From RGIG3009 sp045578625 (GTDB taxonomy: Bacteria > Bacillota > Clostridia > Oscillospirales > Acutalibacteraceae), in assembly GCA_045578625.1 (NCBI GenBank), contig JAZNKN010000057.1:9797-73796 (forward strand): a stretch of 64,000 nucleotides of DNA, in the 5' to 3' direction. Both the position numbers and the translations under genes were made by a program. This document shows positions 58,154 to 64,000 of the stretch, one piece after another. The notes beneath the pieces were generated by a model. It was given only the letters and a program-made list of their open reading frames with translations. It was not told where the DNA came from and did no database searches. Each line of letters starts with the position of its first letter. Position 1 is the first letter of the stretch.

Positions 58154-58188
58154 CGCCGCCCGACAACGTGTCGGGCGGCGTTGTTGTT
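58154..58188. terminator. Terminator between nagB and tlyA
   Basis: CGCCGCCCGACA and its complement with loop ACG, then TTGTTGTTT on the plus strand; TTTCTTTG on the minus. Confidence 0.82.
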
Positions 58189-58991
58189 TACAGCTGATCG
58201 TCAGGCTGCTGGGCGATGGCGCGGTCGATGAGTGCTTGTCGGGCTTCGGGCCGCAGTGGGGCATCGCCGGTGAAGTGTGCGAGGTATTCCACGTTGCCGT
58301 TGGTGCCGTGGATGGGGGAGACCGTCAGATCCTGCACAAACAAGCCCTGCTCCGCGGCGGCATCGAACAACTCACTCAGCAGTGGCGGCAGGTCGGCAGG
58401 ATTCTTTAGCACGCCGTTTTTGCCGAGCTGGCGGGGCTGCGCCTCAAACTGCGGCTTGATGAGACAGATACACGCCCCCTCCGGCTTCAGGATATCCCGA
58501 ATGGCGGGGTAGATCTTGCGCAGCGAGATAAAGGACACGTCCGCGGTGACAAGGTGGCAGGTAGTGCCGAGCTGCTCGGCGGTCAGACGGCGGGCGTTGG
58601 TGCGCTCCATCACGGTGACGCGCTCATCGTTGCGCAGTTCCCATGCGAGGATACCGTAGGCGACGTCCACTGCAAACACGTGCGCCGCGCCGTTTTGCAG
58701 CAGACAATCGGTAAAGCCACCATTGCTGGCACCGATGTCACACACGGTCAGCCCCTGCACGGATCGGTTAAACACCGTCAGCGCCTTGGCCAGCTTGTAG
58801 CCGGAGCGGCTGGCGTAGCGTTTTTCCTTTTCCTGCAGCGTCAGCACGGTATCGGCGGGAACGGAAACACCCGGCTTGTCTGCCGGTACGTGGCCGATCC
58901 AGATGCGTCCGGCCATAATGAGTCCGGTAGCCTCCTCCGGTGTCAGACCGAATTGCTGTATGGCCAAGGCATCGAGTCGAATACTCTCCAT
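58188..58991 (-). CDS. tlyA: TlyA family rRNA 2'-O-methyltransferase
   Basis: A 267-residue protein with an N-terminal S4 RNA-binding domain (RLDALAIQQFGLTPEEATGLIMAGRIWIG) and an FtsJ-like methyltransferase (SRSGYKLAKAL, VCDIGASNGGFTDCLLQNGAAHVFAVDVAYG, DVSFISLRKIYPAI, LIKPQFEA). TlyA methylates 16S and/or 23S rRNA cytidines and affects capreomycin sensitivity where studied. It has its own terminator shared with nagB. Confidence 0.94.
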   Translation of the reverse strand: MESIRLDALAIQQFGLTPEEATGLIMAGRIWIGHVPADKPGVSVPADTVLTLQEKEKRYASRSGYKLAKALTVFNRSVQGLTVCDIGASNGGFTDCLLQNGAAHVFAVDVAYGILAWELRNDERVTVMERTNARRLTAEQLGTTCHLVTADVSFISLRKIYPAIRDILKPEGACICLIKPQFEAQPRQLGKNGVLKNPADLPPLLSELFDAAAEQGLFVQDLTVSPIHGTNGNVEYLAHFTGDAPLRPEARQALIDRAIAQQPDDQL

Positions 58992-59063
58992 GGTGTCCCT
59001 CCGTTCCTATTTTCTCCATTGTACGCAAAGAGACGCGCAGTGTCAAGAAAAAGGACTGGACTT

Positions 59064-59092
59064 TTGCGGCAAAAAAAGGTAAAATGTAAAAT
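59064..59092 (+). promoter_or_regulatory. Promoter of the Nudix-CDF-ATP-grasp operon
   Basis: TTGCGG (59064-59069) and TAAAAT (59087-59092), 17-bp spacer. Confidence 0.65.
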
Positions 59093-59120
59093 GAGATATA
59101 CTTTGGATCGAGGAATTTGT

Positions 59121-59663
59121 ATGGAGAAATGGGATCTGTATGATCGCGAGGGTCGCCCGCTGGGGAAGACGATCAATCGCGGCGCTCGCTTTCGCTCGGG
59201 CGAGCATCATCTGGTTGCGCATGTCTGGGTGGTCAACTCCGCCGGACGGATGCTCATCCAACGCCGTTCAGCCAAGCGGCGTATGATGCCGAATATCTGG
59301 GCGATCACCAGTGGCTCCGCCGTGGCGGGGGAGGACAGTGCGACTGCCGCCCGTCGTGAGTTGGCGGAGGAACTGGGCATTCATCTGCCACCGGAGGCAT
59401 TTTGCTTGTTGGGGCGGTTGGTGCGCCGCAATTCGTTATGCGACGTATACTTGGTACAGCGTGATATTGCCGTGCCGGATATGAAGCTGCAAAAGGAAGA
59501 AGTCTCGCAGGTGCGTTGGGTAAACGGTGAACAGCTGTTCGGTATGGTCAACGAATGCCGCTTCCACCACTACGGTGATCCGTATTTTCGTTTTGTTGCG
59601 GAAGGCATCCGTCGCGAGACGGGTGTGGCCATGTTTGGGGAGGAAAAGACCCATGTTGACTGA
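59121..59663 (+). CDS. Nudix hydrolase (isopentenyl-diphosphate isomerase-like)
   Basis: A 180-residue Nudix protein. The box GSAVAGEDSATAARRELAEELGI fits GX5EX7REUXEEXGU. The opening EKWDLYDREGRPLGKTINRG and HLVAHVWVVNSAGRMLIQRRS place it in the YfcD/IPP-isomerase-like subgroup. Substrate unknown. ATG 59121 follows CGAGGA. The next gene overlaps it by 11 bp. Confidence 0.9.
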   Translation: MEKWDLYDREGRPLGKTINRGARFRSGEHHLVAHVWVVNSAGRMLIQRRSAKRRMMPNIWAITSGSAVAGEDSATAARRELAEELGIHLPPEAFCLLGRLVRRNSLCDVYLVQRDIAVPDMKLQKEEVSQVRWVNGEQLFGMVNECRFHHYGDPYFRFVAEGIRRETGVAMFGEEKTHVD

Positions 59664-60819
59664 CTGTCTTGTCCGCCGCTTTGTGCGCGATGCGGATAAG
59701 GTGACAGACCCGCGGGTACGCGGTGCCTACGGTAAACTGGCCGGTGTAGCCGGTATTGCCGCCAATATGCTGTTGTTTCTCGGCAAACTGTTGGCCGGTG
59801 TGCTGTCCGGCAGCGTGGCGGTCATCGCCGATGCCTTCAACAACCTGTCGGATGCCGGTTCTTCGGTGGTCACACTGGTTGGCTTCCGCTTGTCGTCCGC
59901 TCCGCCGGATAAGGAGCATCCCTTCGGCCACGGCCGCGTGGAATACCTTTCCGCGCTGACCGTCGCCGCACTGATCATGCTGGCAGGCTTTGAACTGGCC
60001 AAATCCGCCGTGGATAAGATCCTGCATCCCGCGGCAGCGGACTTTTCTTGGCTGTCAGCGGCGATCCTAGTGGCCTCCATTGCCGTGAAGGCGTGGATGG
60101 CGCATTTTAACCGTAACATCGGCCGCCGTATCCGTTCGGATGCGTTGGCGGCTTCCGCGGCAGACAGCCGCAACGACGTGATCTGCACCGGCGTGGTGCT
60201 GCTGTCCTCGGTGTTCACCTTTGTGACCGGTATTTCGATCGACGGTTGGGTGGGTGCCGCGGTGGCACTGTTTGTCGTGTGGTCGGGTTTCTCCATCCTG
60301 CGCGAGACCATCTCGCCGCTTTTGGGGCAAGCCCCCGACCCCGAACTGGTCGCCGCGATCCGTGAGATCGTGTTGGCGCAGGACGGCATCGTCGGTATAC
60401 ATGACCTCATCGTTCATAACTACGGTCCGGGTCGGTGTATCGTCTCGCTCCATGCGGAGGTGCCCAGTCACGGCGACATTCTCAAGAGCCACGAGATCAT
60501 CGACGCGGTGGAGCGCCAGTTGGCCGAGGAACTCAACCTTATTGCCTGTATCCACATGGATCCCATCGACACGCAGGATGGGCGGGTCCGCAATCTGCGC
60601 ATCCTCACCGAAACCATCCTGCAGGATATCGATCCGGCACTGACGCTGCACGATTTCCGCGTGGTGTTCGGCGAGCAGCGCAGCAACGTGATCTTCGATG
60701 TGGTCGTACCGTTTGAATACAAGGAGACCGCCGCCCTTCAACCGGAGATCGAGCGGCGGCTACAGGTGGTGGATCCGCACTTGTTTGTGGTCATCACCGT
60801 CGATCAGAACTGGAGCTGA
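59653..60819 (+). CDS. Cation diffusion facilitator family transporter
   Basis: A 388-residue CDF exporter of divalent metals such as Zn, Mn or Fe. Six helices lie between about residues 27 and 220. Metal site A is formed by IADAFNNLSDAGSSVV and the DSRND of ALAASAADSRNDVICTGVVL; the ZT-dimer cytosolic domain (about 225-300) has GIHDLIVHNYGPGRCIVSLHAEVP. A further ~85 residues follow (ILTETILQDIDPALTLHDFRVV...), an extension seen in some clostridial members. Overlaps the Nudix gene. Confidence 0.92.
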   Translation: MLTDCLVRRFVRDADKVTDPRVRGAYGKLAGVAGIAANMLLFLGKLLAGVLSGSVAVIADAFNNLSDAGSSVVTLVGFRLSSAPPDKEHPFGHGRVEYLSALTVAALIMLAGFELAKSAVDKILHPAAADFSWLSAAILVASIAVKAWMAHFNRNIGRRIRSDALAASAADSRNDVICTGVVLLSSVFTFVTGISIDGWVGAAVALFVVWSGFSILRETISPLLGQAPDPELVAAIREIVLAQDGIVGIHDLIVHNYGPGRCIVSLHAEVPSHGDILKSHEIIDAVERQLAEELNLIACIHMDPIDTQDGRVRNLRILTETILQDIDPALTLHDFRVVFGEQRSNVIFDVVVPFEYKETAALQPEIERRLQVVDPHLFVVITVDQNWS

Positions 60820-60822
60820 CGT

Positions 60823-61728
60823 ATGGCAGGTTATGTGATCTACAACGGATTTTGGAACGCTGTCCCGCCCGATCCCGCACAGCGGATGGTCGAGGCGGCG
60901 GCGCATCACGGCGTCACGCTGTCGGTGCTGCCGAATACGTCGTTTTTGATGTCCGTCAACCCCGTGCGTGTCACGCGGGCGGATGGGGAAGCGCTGACCG
61001 ATGCGGATTTCGTGCTGTTTTGGGATAAGGATACCCGCTTAGCCAAGGCATTGGAAAGCGCTGGTGTACGGGTGTATAATCCGGCGCGCGCCGTGGAGAT
61101 CTGCGACGATAAGAGTGAAACGCACCGTCTGTTGGCGCAGGCAGGTATTCCGCAGCCGGAAACGCTGCTCGCGCCGATGACCTATACCGAGATCACCGCT
61201 CCGATCGAGTCGTTTTTGACCGCCGCCTCCGAGCGGTTGGGTCTTCCGTTGGTGGTCAAGGAGTGCTATGGCTCGTTCGGCGACCAGGTGTCGTTGGTAC
61301 ACACCGTCGAGGAACTGCGTTCACTGGCGTATCGCATGGAATCGCGTCCGTTCCTGCTGCAGCGATTCGTGCGCGAGGCAGCGGGAGAGGACGTGCGGCT
61401 GTACGTGGTCGGAGACCGCGTGGTGGCGGCAATGCGTCGCCGTTCCGATGGCGATTTTCGCGCCAATCTGCGACAAGGCGGCTCGGCACAGCCGTATGAG
61501 CCCACCGCGGAGGAGGTCGCGCTGGCACTGCACTGCTGCCGCTTGCTGGGGCTTTGCTTCGGCGGTGTGGATCTGCTGCACACGGCAGATGGCAGTGCGT
61601 TGGTTTGTGAAGTCAATTCCAATGCCCATCTGGCGGGCATCATCGCTTGTACCGGCGTGGACGTGGCAGACGCTATCGTCTCGTGGGTGCTGGAGCAAGA
61701 AACAACCGTTAAAGGAAAGGAGCAGTAA
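60823..61728 (+). CDS. ATP-grasp ligase, RimK-like
   Basis: A 301-residue ATP-grasp enzyme. Features: CDDKSETHRLLAQAGIPQPETLLAP (pre-grasp), LPLVVKECYGSFGDQVSLVH with the P-loop-like lid, PFLLQRFVREAAGEDVRLYVVGDRVVAAMRR, and GVDLLHTADGSALVCEVNSNAHL with the magnesium-binding E-x-N. Resembles RimK/LysX-type carboxylate-amine ligases, which add amino acids to proteins or small acids. Substrate unknown. Directly follows the CDF gene (3 bp), so co-transcribed. Confidence 0.88.
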   Translation: MAGYVIYNGFWNAVPPDPAQRMVEAAAHHGVTLSVLPNTSFLMSVNPVRVTRADGEALTDADFVLFWDKDTRLAKALESAGVRVYNPARAVEICDDKSETHRLLAQAGIPQPETLLAPMTYTEITAPIESFLTAASERLGLPLVVKECYGSFGDQVSLVHTVEELRSLAYRMESRPFLLQRFVREAAGEDVRLYVVGDRVVAAMRRRSDGDFRANLRQGGSAQPYEPTAEEVALALHCCRLLGLCFGGVDLLHTADGSALVCEVNSNAHLAGIIACTGVDVADAIVSWVLEQETTVKGKEQ

Positions 61729-61730
61729 CG

Positions 61731-62333
61731 ATGAACGATCTGAAAGCGATTTTTGCCGGTAATCTCATTCACCTGCGCACGCAGGCGGGGATGACGCAGG
61801 CAGAGCTGGCAGAAAAGATCCACTATTCCGACAAATCCGTTTCCAAGTGGGAACGCGCCGAGTCGCTGCCCGACTTGCAGGTCACGCAGGAGCTGGCGCA
61901 GGTGTTCGGTGTCACGGTGGATTTTCTCATCACGCCGCACGATGCGTGGGAGGGTAAGCCGATCCGTGTGCCGTATCGCACGGAGGTCATCACCACGCTG
62001 TCGATCGTGGGTGTCTGGACGTTGGCATTGCTCGTATTCATCGTTCTGTTCTGGACGCTGGATAAGCCGCTGTGGGAAGTGTTCTTGGCGGCGGTGCCGA
62101 TATCGCTCATCGTGCTGTTGGTGCTCAACAGTGTGTGGGGCAAATACAAGTATCATCCGTACGTGATCTCGTCGCTGCTGTTTGGCGTGTTCGCGCTGCT
62201 GTATTACGTCCTGCACGCCTACGTCCACGTGCATCATCCTTGGTTCTTGGCGCTGCTTTGGATCCCGGCGCAGGTCATTGTGGCACTGAGCTTCCGTATT
62301 CGCAAGCGCAACCGTAAAGAAGAGTCTTTATAA
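61731..62333 (+). CDS. Xre-type regulator with C-terminal membrane domain
   Basis: A 200-residue protein. Residues 1-65 are a Cro/C1 helix-turn-helix (LIHLRTQAGMTQAELAEKIHYSDKSVSKWERAESLPDLQV). Four hydrophobic helices follow (about 83-105, 113-133, 140-160, 167-187), ending in the basic tail RIRKRNRKEESL. Such membrane-tethered Xre proteins are widespread in Clostridia; a sensing or local regulatory function is supposed. Last gene of the Nudix-CDF-ATP-grasp operon; AAAGGAAAGGAG upstream. Confidence 0.88.
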   Translation: MNDLKAIFAGNLIHLRTQAGMTQAELAEKIHYSDKSVSKWERAESLPDLQVTQELAQVFGVTVDFLITPHDAWEGKPIRVPYRTEVITTLSIVGVWTLALLVFIVLFWTLDKPLWEVFLAAVPISLIVLLVLNSVWGKYKYHPYVISSLLFGVFALLYYVLHAYVHVHHPWFLALLWIPAQVIVALSFRIRKRNRKEESL

Positions 62334-62471
62334 AAGCTTGTATGATCCAACCGCCGTATTCCTTTGACGACACGGATTCCGACGCGAATTCCGCGAGTAC
62401 AGCGACGAGTTGTATACCAAGGCGGCATACGGGCGTGCCGCCCGCGGCATTCCGCTGACGGGATTTTCCTC

Positions 62472-62500
62472 TTTGCAAATCTCTGCCGCTATGCTATACT
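62472..62500 (+). promoter_or_regulatory. nrdG promoter
   Basis: TTTGCA (62472-62477) and TATACT (62495-62500), 17-bp spacer, 38 bp before the start codon. Confidence 0.75.
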
Positions 62501-62537
62501 ATATATGGTCTAATACTACGGACACAGGAGGCTGTGT

Positions 62538-63248
62538 ATGATGATCGCCGGTTTGCAGAAAATGACCTTGTTGGATTATCCCGGAAAGGTGGCTTGTACA
62601 GTCTTTCTGCAGGGGTGTAATTTCCGCTGCCCTTTTTGCCACAACAGCGATCTGCTCGGCGGCGATGGGCCGGCCCCCATCCCGCGCGAGGAGCTGCTGG
62701 CGTTTTTGAACAAGCGGCGCGGTCTGTTAGATGCGGTGTGCATCACTGGCGGCGAGCCGACACTGCAGCCCGATCTGGAGGATCTGATCCGTGAGATCAA
62801 GGCGATGGGCTATCTGGTCAAGCTGGATACCAACGGCAGCCGCCCTGACGTTCTCAAACGGTTGGCGGGGGAAGGCCTCATCGACTACGTGGCGATGGAT
62901 ATCAAAAACGGTCCGGAGCGCTATGCCGAGACCGTCGGTCTGCCACAGCTGCGGTTGCAGGTGATCGAGGATAGCATTGTGTTTTTGATGACAGGTTTGT
63001 TGGAATATGAATTTCGTACTACCGTGGTGGATGAGCTGCACGATGAGGCGTCAGTTCGCAGTATCGGAGAGTGGCTAAAAAAACTCGCGCCCACAGCCAA
63101 ACCGCCACGCCTTTTTCTGCAGCCGTATGCTGATCGCGACAGCGTTCTCGTGTCCGGACTGCACACGCCGGAAAAAGCGAAATTAGCCGCATTTGAAGCT
63201 GTTTTGCAACCTTTTGCCGAAACCGTCGTCATACGCGGAACAGACTAA
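62538..63248 (+). CDS. nrdG: Anaerobic ribonucleotide reductase activating protein (radical SAM)
   Basis: A 236-residue radical-SAM enzyme that installs the glycyl radical on NrdD. The cluster motif CNFRCPFCHNSDLL (CxxxCxxC) follows QKMTLLDYPGKVACTVFLQG; ITGGEPTLQPDLEDLIREIK contains the SAM-binding GGE. The length and start match the longer NrdG/PflA-like clostridial type. GGAGG lies upstream of tandem ATGs (62538, 62541). It precedes nrdD but a promoter and two NrdR boxes lie between. Confidence 0.93.
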   Translation: MMIAGLQKMTLLDYPGKVACTVFLQGCNFRCPFCHNSDLLGGDGPAPIPREELLAFLNKRRGLLDAVCITGGEPTLQPDLEDLIREIKAMGYLVKLDTNGSRPDVLKRLAGEGLIDYVAMDIKNGPERYAETVGLPQLRLQVIEDSIVFLMTGLLEYEFRTTVVDELHDEASVRSIGEWLKKLAPTAKPPRLFLQPYADRDSVLVSGLHTPEKAKLAAFEAVLQPFAETVVIRGTD

Positions 63249-63250
63249 AA

Positions 63251-63322
63251 ACACAATATATTGTGTTTTGGTAAAATATTTTCACACAATATATTGACAA
63301 ATAGTAGTGAATACGCTATAAT
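63251..63322 (+). promoter_or_regulatory. nrdD promoter with two NrdR boxes
   Basis: NrdR box 1 ACACAATATATTGTGT (63251-63266, a perfect palindrome) and box 2 ACACAATATATTGACA (63284-63299) are 33 bp apart, about three helical turns. The promoter TTGACA (63294-63299), inside box 2, and TATAAT (63317-63322) has a 17-bp spacer, so NrdR binding should repress. Confidence 0.9.
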
Positions 63323-63359
63323 ACAGGCACTGTCGCATTTTGCGGGCTAAGTGCCTGTA
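63322..63359 (+). promoter_or_regulatory. 5' stem-loop in the nrdD leader
   Basis: TACAGGCAC (63322-63330) pairs perfectly with GTGCCTGTA (63351-63359), with an inner GTCGCA-tttt-GCGGGC; it starts at the -10 element and is followed by TTTACTTTTAT, so it could stabilise the 5' end or act as a weak terminator. Confidence 0.55.
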
Positions 63360-63388
63360 TTTACTTTTATAAAGAGGAGGATCAGAGA

Positions 63389-64000
63389 ATGTATCGTGTA
63401 TTAAAACGAGACGGCGGTACTGTGGATTTTGAGATTTCCAAGATCAGTTCCGCTATGATCAAGGCTTTTGATGCCCAGAATCGCAAGTACCATCCCAGTG
63501 TTATCAATATGCTGGCGCTGCAGGTCAGTGCCGACTTTGAACCCAAGATCAAAGACGACGTTATCGCGGTGGAGGATATTCAGGACAGCGTGGAGCGCGT
63601 GTTGTCCGATGCCGGCTATTCCGACGTCGCCAAGGCCTACATCCTGTACCGTAAACAGCGCGAGAAGATCCGCAACGTCAACTCTGCGTTGCTCAACTAC
63701 AAGGATCTGGTCGATAACTATCTCAAGATCAACGACTGGCGCGTGAAGGAGAACTCCACTGTTACTTATTCTGTCGGTGGCCTGATCCTCTCTAACTCCG
63801 GTGCGATCACCGCCAACTACTGGCTCAGCGAGATCTACGACAACGAGATCGCAGAGACACACCGTAATGCAGATATTCACCTGCACGATCTGTCTATGCT
63901 CACCGGCTACTGCGCAGGCTGGAGCCTCAAGCAGCTGATCCAGGAGGGCCTGGGCGGCGTTCCCGGCAAGATCACCTCCTCTCCCGCAGCCCATCTGTCT
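63389..64000 (+). CDS. nrdD: Anaerobic ribonucleoside-triphosphate reductase, N-terminal part
   Basis: Partial gene running off the right edge; 204 codons visible. The N-terminus is an ATP-cone allosteric domain (YRVLKRDGGTVDFEISKISSAMIKAF, ending VAKAYILYRKQREKIR). The catalytic domain begins around NSTVTYSVGGLILSNSGAITANYWLSEIY and HLHDLSMLTGYCAGWSLKQLI. AGAGGAGG precedes the ATG at 63389. Class III enzymes need the glycyl radical made by NrdG, encoded just upstream. Confidence 0.95.
   Translation, partial: MYRVLKRDGGTVDFEISKISSAMIKAFDAQNRKYHPSVINMLALQVSADFEPKIKDDVIAVEDIQDSVERVLSDAGYSDVAKAYILYRKQREKIRNVNSALLNYKDLVDNYLKINDWRVKENSTVTYSVGGLILSNSGAITANYWLSEIYDNEIAETHRNADIHLHDLSMLTGYCAGWSLKQLIQEGLGGVPGKITSSPAAHLS

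Overview
The window is about 64 kb of a moderately GC-rich chromosome with dense coding, strong AAGGAGG-type ribosome binding sites, many TTGACA-17-TATAAT promoters and hairpin/T-tract terminators. The gene set (CtsR-McsA-McsB-ClpC stress operon, a PdaA-like spore-cortex deacetylase, PyrR, an Rnf-like cluster, class III ribonucleotide reductase, Thr-rich linkers in surface proteins) points to an anaerobic, Gram-positive member of the Clostridia. A relative of the Oscillospiraceae/Ruminococcaceae is my best guess; that rank is inference. It is ordinary chromosome, with no prophage, transposase or CRISPR array that I can see.

Layout. 1-3.3 kb: start of addB, then a small anchored surface protein, a sortase and a membrane/DUF4886 fusion. 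3.4-5.4 kb: DUF1294, an alkyltransferase, hairpin-array repeats, tRNA-Gly and an AT-rich Xre/SLOG gene pair bracketed by identical hairpins. 5.4-12.9 kb: pyrimidine transport and regulation (uraA, pyrR behind an attenuator), nucleoside salvage (deoB, cdd), a PdaA-like deacetylase and recD2. 13-18.8 kb: a DUF4364 / response regulator / histidine kinase operon with a truncated transporter remnant, a Thr-rich surface protein and an aminotransferase. 18.8-21.7 kb: a methionine operon (metY, metA, DtxR-like regulator) preceded by a Met-rich leader peptide and a terminator. 21.7-24.6 kb: azlCD, a stand-alone E2-like acyltransferase, a PH-domain protein and twin Cys-rich mini-proteins. 24.7-29.6 kb: ctsR-mcsA-mcsB-clpC under two CtsR operators, then RNase P RNA. 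29.6-40.2 kb: transglutaminase-like lipoprotein, DegV, aldolase, polA, tsaE-tsaB, upp, rpe and mecA. 40.2-44.6 kb: an Rnf-like operon with only C, D, E and A subunits. 44.6-49 kb: alanyl-tRNA editing protein, putP, an AT-rich GNAT/four-helix-bundle pair, another hairpin array and tRNA-Leu. 49-64 kb: DUF1846, phosphohexomutase, prmA-rsmE, trmK-nif3-rqcH, nagB, tlyA, a Nudix/CDF/ATP-grasp/Xre operon, and nrdG with the start of nrdD behind two NrdR boxes.

The most notable observations are: (1) a 29-codon leader with seven Met codons and an intrinsic terminator directly before metY-metA, which looks like ribosome-mediated attenuation by methionine; (2) an Rnf-like operon without RnfG and RnfB, whose remaining subunits lack most of the membrane iron-sulfur cysteines, the usual RnfD flavin-site Thr and the RnfC glycine loop; (3) modular hairpin arrays next to both tRNA genes; (4) the Xre/SLOG cassette between identical 28-bp hairpin repeats. 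Start sites were chosen by eye from ribosome binding sites. Functional names come from recognising family motifs, not from database searches.
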